53,019 nucleotides of DNA from DATDEW01 sp046590205 (GTDB lineage: Bacteria > Bacteroidota > Ignavibacteria > Palsa-1295). The position numbers and the translations under genes are program-made. The notes below the pieces were generated by a model that was given only the letters and a program-made list of their open reading frames with translations, was not told where the DNA came from and did not search any database. Where the stretch lies: positions 1 to 53,019 of the forward strand of contig JBKJTT010000098.1 in assembly GCA_046590205.1 (NCBI GenBank), read 5' to 3'. Positions 1 through 8,875 of this stretch are shown here, piece after piece. Numbering within the stretch: position 1 is the first letter of the stretch; each line of letters opens with the position of its first letter.

Positions 1-546
1 GACGACTTCAGGGAATAGCCATCCGCCAAACTCTCGTAATGCGCTTACTATAGGGACAAGGACGAGAGTAAAGATCAGTACAATGGTAAATAATATGATC
101 ATCCCAATATCTAATAACTTAAGTATTGCCATATTCTGTTTGGGTTTATAACCGAAGATAGCATTGAGCGATGTACGAAGTGAAGAGAATAATGCACTCG
201 ATAACCATAGAAGTACCAACAGGGCTATTGAAGCTGGAATGATGGCAAGTTCGACAACTTGGGAAAACTGTCCGGTTATCCACGTCTCAATGTTCATTCC
301 ATACGTATCAACGGGGAGTGATTTTCTTATATACCGAAGAACGACAGCCTGCGCGTCGATATTATCTCTGAAAAGGAATGTGAGCGTCTGGAAAAGAATG
401 AGAGAGAGCGGGATGATACATAATATGACACTATATGCTAACCCCGAAGCGAAGAGGAAGCAATGATCGTCGTCAACGCCGTTCCACAGCCCCAAAGCAT
501 AGTACTTGACCGCATCTACAAAACGTTTTGATAAGTTGATTATCAT
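1..546 (-). CDS. YihY/BrkB family inner-membrane protein (N-terminal 182 codons, cut by window edge)
   Basis: This reading frame runs off the left edge of the window, so only the first 182 residues are visible and no stop is seen. The segment FASGLAYSVILCIIPLSLIL (residues 32-51) matches the conserved first membrane helix of the YihY/BrkB family, whose members often start with an amphipathic helix and a similar ASxLAYxxxxxxxPL motif. Two further hydrophobic segments lie at about residues 99-121 and 145-170. The family was once called ribonuclease BN, but that role was withdrawn and the true function is unknown. The start at 546 is the first ATG of the frame and has no Shine-Dalgarno sequence. 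A -7-like box ends only five bases upstream. The gene is divergent from the Sua5 gene. Confidence 0.85.
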   Translation of the reverse strand, partial: MIINLSKRFVDAVKYYALGLWNGVDDDHCFLFASGLAYSVILCIIPLSLILFQTLTFLFRDNIDAQAVVLRYIRKSLPVDTYGMNIETWITGQFSQVVELAIIPASIALLVLLWLSSALFSSLRTSLNAIFGYKPKQNMAILKLLDIGMIILFTIVLIFTLVLVPIVSALREFGGWLFPEVV

Positions 547-551
547 TGATG

Positions 552-559
552 CAAAAATA
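552..559 (-). promoter_or_regulatory. -7 box TATTTTTG of the YihY gene
   Basis: On the minus strand this reads TATTTTTG followed by CA, an exact match to the Bacteroidetes -7 consensus TAnnTTTG. Only five bases separate it from the ATG at 546, so the transcript would begin at or next to the start codon. No clear TTTG -33 box was seen; a TTG lies 22 bases upstream of the box. Confidence 0.45.
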
Positions 560-616
560 CCACTTTTGAGCGTCTTTTTAGCAAGTAATTGAAATATACT
601 TTATCCGTATTTGTTT

Positions 617-1576
617 ATGGATGCGATGAAAACAGCGATCGGGACAGATATTGAGTATGCAGCGGAGCTTCTTAAAGCTGGTGAGATCGTCGGTATCCCC
701 ACAGAAACCGTCTATGGGCTTGCCGGAAATGCACTTTCACCCGATCCCGTTGTAATGATATTTGAGGCAAAGAACCGCCCTTTCTTTGACCCGCTCATTG
801 TTCATTGTAAGAGCATCCATGATATTGGGGAGTATGTAACGAGCATTCCAAAATGGACAGAGGTTCTTGCTGATGCTTTTTCTCCCGGACCTATTACATT
901 TTTACTTCCTAAAAGAGGAAGTATCCCAGATATTGTGACGAGCGGTTTAGAGCGAGTCGGTATTCGTATCCCATCCCATCCGATGCTTCATGATCTACTC
1001 TCAATGCTAAAGTTTCCTATAGCTGCGCCGAGTGCAAATCCTTTCGGCTACATTAGTCCGACTTCCGCACAGCACGTGTATGACCAGTTGCAGGGTAAGA
1101 TACCCTATATTCTTGACGGCGGACAAGCAACAGTAGGAGTTGAATCCACAATAGTCGGAGAGGAAGGAGGTAATGTCATCATTTATCGTCTTGGGGGTAT
1201 TTCAGTAGAACAGATAGAAGTGATAGTTGGGAAGGTAGAGTTACGTATTTCATCCTCTAAACCATTTGCTCCGGGCTCACTAGATAGCCACTATGCACCA
1301 AAAACTCGTTTGCAAGTTAAGAGTACTGATACACAAATCCCGAAAGACAAAAGGATGGGCTTTCTAATGTTTAGCAGTTTTTCCAATGAACTACCTGAAA
1401 TAAATCAGCGGATACTTTCTCCAACCAAAGACCTTCGGGAGGCAGCGAAAACCCTCTTTGCATATATGAGAGAACTTGACGGGGAAGGGTATGAAGTGAT
1501 CTACGCAGAATTAGTACCTGACGAAGGACTTGGCAAAGCAATAAACGATAGAATTCGAAGAGCCTCACTCCAATAA
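617..1576 (+). CDS. L-threonylcarbamoyladenylate synthase (Sua5 type)
   Basis: The product makes threonylcarbamoyl-AMP from threonine, bicarbonate and ATP, the first step in t6A37 modification of ANN-decoding tRNAs. The N-terminal YrdC domain (about residues 10-200) shows PTETVYGLAGNAL, KNRPFFDPLIVHC, PGPITFLLPK and APSANPFGYISPT, the usual substrate-binding signatures, and GVESTIVG. The remaining 110 or so residues, with PGSLDSHYAPKT at the linker, fit the C-terminal Sua5 domain, so this is the two-domain form rather than the short TsaC form. The start at 617 is the first ATG; an in-frame TTG at 611 and ATG at 626 are alternatives. The gene stands alone and ends at a bidirectional terminator. 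Confidence 0.95.
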   Translation: MDAMKTAIGTDIEYAAELLKAGEIVGIPTETVYGLAGNALSPDPVVMIFEAKNRPFFDPLIVHCKSIHDIGEYVTSIPKWTEVLADAFSPGPITFLLPKRGSIPDIVTSGLERVGIRIPSHPMLHDLLSMLKFPIAAPSANPFGYISPTSAQHVYDQLQGKIPYILDGGQATVGVESTIVGEEGGNVIIYRLGGISVEQIEVIVGKVELRISSSKPFAPGSLDSHYAPKTRLQVKSTDTQIPKDKRMGFLMFSSFSNELPEINQRILSPTKDLREAAKTLFAYMRELDGEGYEVIYAELVPDEGLGKAINDRIRRASLQ

Positions 1577-1603
1577 AAAAAGGCAGCCACGTGGCTGCCT
1601 TTT
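1575..1603. terminator. bidirectional rho-independent terminator
   Basis: A perfect 20-base palindrome (1581-1600, AGGCAGCCAC/GTGGCTGCCT) is flanked by six A residues on the left and a T run on the right. It sits between two convergent genes and can serve both strands. Confidence 0.9.
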
Positions 1604-1624
1604 ATGCGTTAGTTAAAAGAGTCT

Positions 1625-4600
1625 TTATTTGACCACATTCAATGGCGTTCTGATCGTGCCAAAGTTAGTAATGAGCGTAACCACGTAGCTTCCGGATGGG
1701 AATGATGACACATTGATAGCAAGCTTATGCGTTCCGGCGATAATGCCTTTCTCAATCACTTGCTTAATAATTTCACCTGAGACCGAGCTGATCTCCATCG
1801 TCACATCCGAGCTACCAGGAAGTGTATATTCAACACTTGTTTCTGATGCAGTTGGGTTAGGATAAACCCCATTAATGAAGAATGTCTTTTCGAATTCATT
1901 CACACTGCTCGTAGCAACAATTTTGCCATGCAATGCGATTGAATTCATACCAATTGGTTTTGGCAGGGAAGCAGGGAACGCGATAGAGCCAAGAGTATCA
2001 CCTGATGTATTCGGTGAGTAGAGAAGAGTGATCTCTCTTGTCTCCGCGGCTGAGATAGGTGAAGAAAGCCCTTTCACATAGGTGAATGTACCTTCAATAG
2101 CAGCAGTTCCTGATGTCCAATCAATATTACCATCATTCTTCAACGAGAAGGTAAATTCTTTTCCACCATTACCAAGTTCAGATTGAGCAGTCGTTGTTGT
2201 CGGTTTGAGTACAACTCCTGTTGCTGTTGCGCCGAGAGTTACATTAAACGGTATAGCATCAGTTGCAGTGATACGAATAGTATCTTGTGTCGTACCGATA
2301 ACTGCTGGTGTAAAAACAACAGGAAGTGAGACCTGCTGCTCAGGGTCAAGACTACCTGAAGTTACCGGCGTACCAAAAGAGTACCCTGCAGGTTTTGCTG
2401 CTGTAAATGCTACGTTATAATTTGTTGTAACATTTCCAACGTTTTTGATAAGGATATCTTCTGTTTCGCTCGAGCCAACAAGGACTTTTTTATCAGTGAA
2501 TATGTCGCCCTTTTGTGCGATGATAGATACCTTCTTACCGAACAATGTGATAGATAGGAAATAGTTGACATTTTTATCAGCTGCTCTACCATGTATTTCA
2601 AGCTCAGCCGGACGAAGTCCAGGAGCACTTGGTTTTGAACAGATAGTGATAATCATTTTTGACTTAGGGTTCATTGTAAATGGGAGTGTATATCCACTTA
2701 CCGTGAACTCATCTGGATAGGCGCCTCCAAGTTTAATATTAGTCACCTTCAATGAAGCATCACCATCGTTATAAAGTGTATCAACTCTACAATGCTCTTT
2801 GCCGACTAAGATACTGTCGGTCTCGGAAATATCACCTTTGATTCGAGCGGAAGGAATACCATTTGCCCAAATATCAAGAGTAATAAGCGATGTATCTACA
2901 CGCGGTGTAGAGTATGTTTCGGGAATATCGGTCTTAAAGCCAAGACGTGCAACACGTGTTCCGTATTGAAGCGGCTTGAAAGTAATGTTGATAGTTCTGG
3001 TTTCACCTGGTTTTACAGTAAGGTTGGCATCTGTAAGTGGAGTGAACGAGAAATCACCGTCATTGGAAGTAAAGTATTGATTCGTTATCTTTACTGTATG
3101 AGTACCGAGATTCGTCAAAGTTACTGACTTAACAGTTGTCTGATTTGTAGCAACTGAATCAAACTTCAATACTGACGGGGTGATTGAAAGACGAGGATTG
3201 ATCCTATCTGTGATACGAATTATATTTTTAATATGCTGTTCAGGCATAAGAGTATATTCGTAAATTCGCGACTTTTTCCCGGTTGCATTAATTACACCAT
3301 CGACATTAGTTGATGTTATTCCAAAATCATTATCAATAGCAACAGAAAGCGTTGAATCATTGACGAGTGCAAGACCTTCTGGCTTATCATAGAATGGATC
3401 GTATCCATTTGCAAGGAGATCCATGATGAACACTTTTTCAACCGGTTTGATATTGAAGGAAGCTAGTCCAGCGAGGTCAACTAATTGCTCAAGCGTTTTC
3501 CGAGCAAAATTCACAGTTGAGATAGGAGTAGCATTTCTAATATCTATCTTATATATTTTTTTGCTATCTTCAAGATTGCGAAGAGCATGTTCGATGACGA
3601 GGAATTCATGGTCATTGATAGCAACAATATCACCCATCTTCCAATCTTTCTCACGTAGGTTTCCTGTTTTTGGCTGATGAAGATATGCAAATGTTCGTGC
3701 TTTGCCTGAAGTCATATCAATCTCAAGCAAGCGGTGTATCTGTGACTTATCACCTTCTGTTCCGTTTGGATTGTATGCAGGTGATTGAAGAATTGTAACA
3801 AGTCTTCCGCGAGGAGTAAATGCAACGCCTTCAAAGCCGCGATTCGGGCGACGTCTTTTATAGATTGAATCAAATATAATCTCTTGCCCAGCAATTGGGA
3901 AAGGTGTAAATCGTGTTTTAAGTTTACCTGTTATTTTATCAACGCTCCATACCGATGGACCGTATTCATCACAAATGAGGTAATCATTCTCCATACCTGT
4001 TACAATACCTTCTGCGTCAATACCCCATAAGTCGGTGCCAGCTAATACTTTGCTTGTATTTATCCATTGTGGTGGGTCACCAGTTACATCAGCTGGAAGT
4101 GGGATCGAAACTCCAGAGACAGGCCCATTATTTGGGTTTTTAAGTGGTATTGTCTTAACGATTCGAATCGAATCTGATTCTGTACGAAGTTCATACATCA
4201 CAGGATTAAAACCAGGGAAGGGAAATAGTATTGCAGCGCTACCACCGTTGAGGTTATCTGCATCGGCATTCGGACCACGATCAGATACAGACATATACCC
4301 ATTTGGCACACCCGGAATTGCATCAAGACCGGAAAATCCTCCCATGTAGATATTCACTCCGTCTGCATTCCCGATAAACGCTGGATTCTTTAGGTCGTAC
4401 GTTTTAGACTTGATACCAGTTGGGTGTACAGCAACTGTAACTGCTTTTTGGAAGGGATAGAAATCCGAACTACTAGGGTGCTGTATATTCACAAAAAACG
4501 TCTGACCGTCCGGAGTAAAAAATCCACCTGTAGATTCACCACTCAATGGCACGATCATAAAGAGTTTTAGATCGTTAACGGTTGGATTTGGTATTGATAA

Positions 4601-5818
4601 ATCAAGAGCATATGTTTCACAAACATTGTTTCTTGGTGAACGTCCCGCTGAGGTGCCAGTGAGGTCTTCCATGAGTATTGCAATATTACGATTAGGATCA
4701 ATCGCTATATTATCAACACTTGAAAAGTTTTTACCATTTAGCCCTGGTCCGCCTTCGAGATATGGCTTCATCTCAAGAGTCGTGGTGTTAAATTTAGCGA
4801 CACGACCGAATGTATCAACAAATCTGCTTGTAGCAGGAATACGGCGTGATTCATGGTAAAGAGCCATTCTGTTGCCTTGTAATTCCCACGAGGTTACATC
4901 GAATACATCTGCACCGGTTTCAGCAATCAAAATACTGCCGTCCGGAGTAATTTCGAGATCTTCGTGGCGCACAAACATTGTTGCCCCCATACGAAGTGCA
5001 ACGTTGTAAGCAATATTGAGCGAGTCTCTGTTGCGCGGGATAGTGAGCCATGAACCGCTCAAGCCATCAAGAGATTGTTTGTATGCATAAAGCTGTCCAG
5101 CAGAATAATCATCGACATTATCAGCAACGAACTTGAAGAACACTGCAGGTGTAGCATCGTTTGTAAGATATGCTGTCTTACGATCGGTCATAAAGACGAT
5201 ACTCTCTTTTGAATAGCGACCCATCGCATAACACTTTTGAATAACTTGATTATTGATAGGGTCAACTTCGACCATCCAACCAAAATTGAGATATTTTTTA
5301 TATCCGGCGTAATCAGCAGTATCACTACCCCAGTTAAGTCCAGCATTACTTGAAGGGTATGTTTCTTCTGCTGTAAAAACAGTGCCTTTTGGAGAGATAT
5401 TTCCGGCGCAGTTATTACGAGTTCCTCCGACAGGTGTAAAGTCTACTTTCTTTCTTGCTCCAACAACCTTCCATTGGTATGGTCCTTTTTTAATATTAAA
5501 GACTGTTGCGCCGCCGCCATTTCCGCGAACTGCATCAATACCGCTTGTTTCATGTCCAACATAGATGGTACCTTCGGTAGAGCTGTTATTCTTTGGAATA
5601 TATACACAAAGATCATGACCTTCGCGAGAGTTTTGCATTGTTCCGTTGGCTAACTGAACAGAATCAACACCACCAATAAACAGAGGGGTAAACTGGTACC
5701 CTTTAGGGATAATAAGTGTACGTGATCCAAAGTTCGTATCAAGAGATGCAAACGGAACTTGCGCGAATCCGTCAAGTCCGATAATTAGAATACTTAATAA
5801 GAAAAGTAATTTTTTCAT
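1625..5818 (-). CDS. secreted PhoX/phytase-esterase-like fusion protein with T9SS sorting domain
   Basis: This is a 1397-residue exported protein of four parts. Residues 1-19 form a signal peptide ending FAQ. About residues 20-480 look like the PhoX (DUF839) beta-propeller: NCAGNISPKGTVFTAEET, GRYSKESIVF, FFKFV and FTPDGQTFFVNIQHP all have counterparts in PhoX alkaline phosphatases. About 490-870 match the esterase-like activity of phytase family (VSDRGPN, GIDAEGIV, CDEYGPSVW, NRGFEGVAF). About 890-1310 hold repeated immunoglobulin-like choice-of-anchor D modules. The last 75 residues (GVYPNPTASETSVEY onwards) form a type A T9SS sorting domain, so the protein should be secreted or anchored on the surface. 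Phosphate-ester hydrolysis is inferred from family only. The start chosen (5818) begins the signal peptide; an upstream in-frame start at 5845 would add nine residues that do not look like part of it. Confidence 0.85.
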   Translation of the reverse strand: MKKLLFLLSILIIGLDGFAQVPFASLDTNFGSRTLIIPKGYQFTPLFIGGVDSVQLANGTMQNSREGHDLCVYIPKNNSSTEGTIYVGHETSGIDAVRGNGGGATVFNIKKGPYQWKVVGARKKVDFTPVGGTRNNCAGNISPKGTVFTAEETYPSSNAGLNWGSDTADYAGYKKYLNFGWMVEVDPINNQVIQKCYAMGRYSKESIVFMTDRKTAYLTNDATPAVFFKFVADNVDDYSAGQLYAYKQSLDGLSGSWLTIPRNRDSLNIAYNVALRMGATMFVRHEDLEITPDGSILIAETGADVFDVTSWELQGNRMALYHESRRIPATSRFVDTFGRVAKFNTTTLEMKPYLEGGPGLNGKNFSSVDNIAIDPNRNIAILMEDLTGTSAGRSPRNNVCETYALDLSIPNPTVNDLKLFMIVPLSGESTGGFFTPDGQTFFVNIQHPSSSDFYPFQKAVTVAVHPTGIKSKTYDLKNPAFIGNADGVNIYMGGFSGLDAIPGVPNGYMSVSDRGPNADADNLNGGSAAILFPFPGFNPVMYELRTESDSIRIVKTIPLKNPNNGPVSGVSIPLPADVTGDPPQWINTSKVLAGTDLWGIDAEGIVTGMENDYLICDEYGPSVWSVDKITGKLKTRFTPFPIAGQEIIFDSIYKRRRPNRGFEGVAFTPRGRLVTILQSPAYNPNGTEGDKSQIHRLLEIDMTSGKARTFAYLHQPKTGNLREKDWKMGDIVAINDHEFLVIEHALRNLEDSKKIYKIDIRNATPISTVNFARKTLEQLVDLAGLASFNIKPVEKVFIMDLLANGYDPFYDKPEGLALVNDSTLSVAIDNDFGITSTNVDGVINATGKKSRIYEYTLMPEQHIKNIIRITDRINPRLSITPSVLKFDSVATNQTTVKSVTLTNLGTHTVKITNQYFTSNDGDFSFTPLTDANLTVKPGETRTINITFKPLQYGTRVARLGFKTDIPETYSTPRVDTSLITLDIWANGIPSARIKGDISETDSILVGKEHCRVDTLYNDGDASLKVTNIKLGGAYPDEFTVSGYTLPFTMNPKSKMIITICSKPSAPGLRPAELEIHGRAADKNVNYFLSITLFGKKVSIIAQKGDIFTDKKVLVGSSETEDILIKNVGNVTTNYNVAFTAAKPAGYSFGTPVTSGSLDPEQQVSLPVVFTPAVIGTTQDTIRITATDAIPFNVTLGATATGVVLKPTTTTAQSELGNGGKEFTFSLKNDGNIDWTSGTAAIEGTFTYVKGLSSPISAAETREITLLYSPNTSGDTLGSIAFPASLPKPIGMNSIALHGKIVATSSVNEFEKTFFINGVYPNPTASETSVEYTLPGSSDVTMEISSVSGEIIKQVIEKGIIAGTHKLAINVSSFPSGSYVVTLITNFGTIRTPLNVVK

Positions 5819-5862
5819 TGTTGTTGCGTAGCTTACTTGTATCAAGGTAGATTAAAATCATG

Positions 5863-5870
5863 CAAACATA
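5863..5870 (-). promoter_or_regulatory. -7 box TATGTTTG of the PhoX-like gene
   Basis: The minus strand reads TATGTTTG followed by CATG, matching TAnnTTTG. It lies 44 bases upstream of the proposed ATG at 5818. No convincing -33 element was seen. Confidence 0.4.
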
Positions 5871-5963
5871 GTACATTGGCATTACCCGGATATTACCCGT
5901 CCGTTAAGGTCTGTTATGATTTAATAATGATTTGATATTTCTAAAACTTCCCCGTCTTTGTAG

Positions 5964-5971
5964 TAATTTTG
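5964..5971 (+). promoter_or_regulatory. -7 box TAATTTTG of icd
   Basis: TAATTTTG followed by CA matches the Bacteroidetes -7 consensus and lies 23 bases before the icd ATG, giving a short leader. Confidence 0.5.
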
Positions 5972-5994
5972 CATGATTTACATTTACACTTATT

Positions 5995-7440
5995 ATGGCA
6001 AAAACACCAATTACAGTAGCATACGGAGACGGAATCGGTCCCGAGATCATGAAGGCAACCCTCGATGTCATCCAAGCTGGCGGCGCGGAGCTGGATATTG
6101 ACGTTATTGAGATAGGCGAGCAGCTGTATCTTAAAGGCATCAATACAGGTATTGAGCCCGGTGCATGGGATTCGTTGCGCCGCACGAAGATATTCTTCAA
6201 AGCACCTATCACAACGCCTCAAGGGGGTGGATACAAGAGCTTAAATGTAACAGCCCGTAAAGTGCTGGGGCTTTACGCCAACGTTCGCCCGTGTATCAGC
6301 TACCACCCTTATGTATCGACAAAGCATCCGGTGATGGATGTGGTTATTGTTCGTGAGAATGAGGAAGACCTCTATGCTGGTATTGAGCATCGTCAGACAG
6401 ATCAGGTATTCCAGACCTTAAAGCTTATCTCGCGCCCTGGCTCGGAAAAGATCATCCGCTATGCATTTGAATATGCTCGTGTCAATGGCAGGAAGAAAGT
6501 CACTGTATTTATGAAAGATAATATCATGAAGCTCACTGATGGTCTTTTCCATAAAGTTTTTGACGAGATTGCCGTTGAATACCCTGATATTATCAACGAG
6601 AATTGGATTGTTGATATTGGCGCAGCAAAGATGGCTGACACTCCAGAAAACTTTGACGTCATCGTCATGCCAAACCTTTATGGGGATATTCTTTCGGACG
6701 TTGCAGCGCAAATCGCTGGTTCTGTCGGACTTGCTGGTTCAGCAAACATTGGTGAACATGCTTCCATGTTTGAAGCTATACATGGTTCGGCACCGCGAAG
6801 AGCAGGTCAGAATCTGGCAAATCCATCAGGATTGATGCTCGGCGCAGTAATGATGCTTGTCCATATCGGTCAGACTGATGTTGCAGATAAAGTTCATAAT
6901 GCATGGCTAAAGACGTTGGAAGATGGTCTACATACCTATGATATTTTTAAGGAAGGTATCAGTAAAGAAAAGGTAGGGACATCTCAATTTGCTGAAGCAA
7001 TCATTGCACGTTTAGGACAAAAACCTGAAAAACTTAAACACGCTGATTATAGTAAAGCGATTGAGCCCATGAAGTTGGGCTTCACGCAGAAATCTCTTTA
7101 TCGTGCAAAGAAAGATCTTGTTGGCTGTGATATTTTCTTGCATTACAATGGTGGCGATTCAAATAAACTTGGCTCTGAATGTTCAGCATTCGGAGTTGGT
7201 AACTTGAGCCTCTCTGTCATTTCAAATAGAGGAGTAAAAGTATATCCCGGTGGACAACCTGAAACATTCCATACTGATCATTGGCGTTGCCGCTTCTTGG
7301 CTGACAATGGTAATCCAGTTGATTATAAGCAGGTGCTTGAAGTACTGACGAAGTTAAACGCGGCAGGATATGATGTCATCAAGACAGAAAACCTATGCAC
7401 GTTCGATGGTGAAGTTGGATACTCTGCACTACTTGGGTAG
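5995..7440 (+). CDS. icd: NADP-dependent isocitrate dehydrogenase (long, Thermus/Rickettsia-like form)
   Basis: The enzyme oxidatively decarboxylates isocitrate to 2-oxoglutarate in the citric acid cycle. The 481-residue protein begins with the dehydrogenase nucleotide-site motif ITVAYGDGIGPEI. Further family signatures are NVRPCISYHP, VIVRENEEDLYAGIEH, MPNLYGDILSDVAAQIAGS and EAIHGSAPRRAGQNLANPSG. At 481 residues it is longer than the E. coli enzyme (416). The roughly 140 extra residues at the C-terminus are typical of the Thermus and Rickettsia type, and NADP use is the family norm rather than something proved here. It is preceded by a TAnnTTTG box and followed by a hairpin, so it is probably monocistronic. 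Confidence 0.95.
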   Translation: MAKTPITVAYGDGIGPEIMKATLDVIQAGGAELDIDVIEIGEQLYLKGINTGIEPGAWDSLRRTKIFFKAPITTPQGGGYKSLNVTARKVLGLYANVRPCISYHPYVSTKHPVMDVVIVRENEEDLYAGIEHRQTDQVFQTLKLISRPGSEKIIRYAFEYARVNGRKKVTVFMKDNIMKLTDGLFHKVFDEIAVEYPDIINENWIVDIGAAKMADTPENFDVIVMPNLYGDILSDVAAQIAGSVGLAGSANIGEHASMFEAIHGSAPRRAGQNLANPSGLMLGAVMMLVHIGQTDVADKVHNAWLKTLEDGLHTYDIFKEGISKEKVGTSQFAEAIIARLGQKPEKLKHADYSKAIEPMKLGFTQKSLYRAKKDLVGCDIFLHYNGGDSNKLGSECSAFGVGNLSLSVISNRGVKVYPGGQPETFHTDHWRCRFLADNGNPVDYKQVLEVLTKLNAAGYDVIKTENLCTFDGEVGYSALLG

Positions 7441-7472
7441 TTCGTAGTCGGTAGTCTTTAGTAGTTACAATG

Positions 7473-7495
7473 AGCCCGTTCAATTTGGATGGGCT
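7473..7495 (+). terminator. probable icd terminator
   Basis: A ten-pair stem (two G-U pairs when read as + strand RNA) with a three-base loop: AGCCCGTTCA pairs with TGGATGGGCT. It is followed by ATTTCTATCTT, a weak T-rich tail. The wobble pairs favour action on the plus-strand transcript. Confidence 0.5.
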
Positions 7496-7504
7496 ATTTC
7501 TATC

Positions 7505-8875
7505 TTACCTGCCAAAAAATGCTTTATGCAATTCATTTACAGCGTGGTCAGTCTTTTCTGAACTAACTACCACGCTGATAGCATTCCCAAGTCCACCGTA
7601 TGATATTTGATGGCAAGGTATTTTCTTCAGAGCAGAAAAGAGCTTTGCAGCTATTCCAGTTGATGATAATCCGTGACCGACAAGTGTGATAAGCGTCATC
7701 TCACTTTGTAGTTCAACAGTTGCATATCTCTCAATAGCTACTCGTACTTCAGATAGCGAGGTGTTACCATCAAGTGAAAGCGAGAGGTTGTCAAATGAGA
7801 GAGAAGATGCCAGTGGGACGATACCTTTCTTCTCAAGCGCAGAGAATACATTTGATGCTACTGATGCTTGCGGAAGTGGGAATCGGGAAGAGAACTTAGC
7901 AAGGAGGATGTTTTTGGTAATTGCAATACCCGTTACAGGGGGTGTATTCTCATTACTACTAACAATCGTAGTACCATGAAGTTTTGGTTCTTTCGATGAA
8001 AGAACATGGACAGGTATGCCCGCCTCGATAGCTGGCCAAATCGTTTCCGGATGCAATACTTTTGCCCCGTAATGTGCCATCACGCTTGCATCGGAAAACG
8101 ATACACTCTCTTGAGAGTACGCATTTGGCACGATGCGTGGATCACACGTAAAAATGCCTGCAACATCAGTCCATATTTGAATCTCTGTTGCTTGAGCTGC
8201 AACACCCATAATTGAAGCGGAAAAATCTGAACCGCCTCTGCCGATAGTCGTTGTTTCACCTCGCTCGGTTGCTCCTACAAATCCCTGTGTGATGCCAATA
8301 GCTCCATCGCTTATCTTCCGTGCAAGCGGCTTGATCTTTTTCTTAATTGCAGAAACATTTGGTCGTGCAAGAGTGAAGTTTGAGTCAGTAATAAAGAAAT
8401 CGCGGGCATTGAGAAAAAGAACATCCTGGTTCTTCAGCTGGTCGCGGAATCCGTGTGCAAAGATGGTTGTCGAGGCAAGTTCTCCGCATGAGATGATCTT
8501 ATCTTTCATCTTTGGTGTCATTTCACCAAGCAGTTCAACCCCTCTTATGACAGTGCGTAAGTCTCGCCAGAGCAAACGAAGAGCAAGCAATGCCTCTTGC
8601 TCATGACGAAGTTCGAGCTTGAGGTCTTGAACAATCCGGAAGTGTCTCGATTCAAGTTGTGCGACTTCATTTTGGGCGTCTGATATCTTGCCAAGAATTG
8701 CAAGTTCACTGATTCGTATGAGAGAGTTTGTTACACCTGCACAAGCAGAGAGTACAACAAGCGGACGCAAGCCGCGCTTGATACCGTGCGTCTTGACAAT
8801 AGCCATGACGCGACGCATCGCATCCGCATCTTGAACCGATGTACCACCGAACTTTTGTACGACGATCTTAGCCAC
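7505..8875 (-). CDS. lysC: aspartate kinase (monofunctional)
   Basis: This enzyme phosphorylates aspartate, the entry step to lysine, threonine and methionine. The N-terminus carries the signature KFGGTS (residues 8-13), and TTIGRGGSDFSA and WTDVAGIFTCDPR are the ATP and aspartate-binding blocks of the amino acid kinase fold. About residues 310-456 form the paired regulatory ACT domains, so feedback control by lysine or threonine is likely but the effector cannot be read from sequence. There is no homoserine dehydrogenase fusion. Translation starts at a GTG whose G is also the last base of the TAG stop of the preceding gene, which suggests translational coupling. Confidence 0.95.
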   Translation of the reverse strand: MAKIVVQKFGGTSVQDADAMRRVMAIVKTHGIKRGLRPLVVLSACAGVTNSLIRISELAILGKISDAQNEVAQLESRHFRIVQDLKLELRHEQEALLALRLLWRDLRTVIRGVELLGEMTPKMKDKIISCGELASTTIFAHGFRDQLKNQDVLFLNARDFFITDSNFTLARPNVSAIKKKIKPLARKISDGAIGITQGFVGATERGETTTIGRGGSDFSASIMGVAAQATEIQIWTDVAGIFTCDPRIVPNAYSQESVSFSDASVMAHYGAKVLHPETIWPAIEAGIPVHVLSSKEPKLHGTTIVSSNENTPPVTGIAITKNILLAKFSSRFPLPQASVASNVFSALEKKGIVPLASSLSFDNLSLSLDGNTSLSEVRVAIERYATVELQSEMTLITLVGHGLSSTGIAAKLFSALKKIPCHQISYGGLGNAISVVVSSEKTDHAVNELHKAFFGR

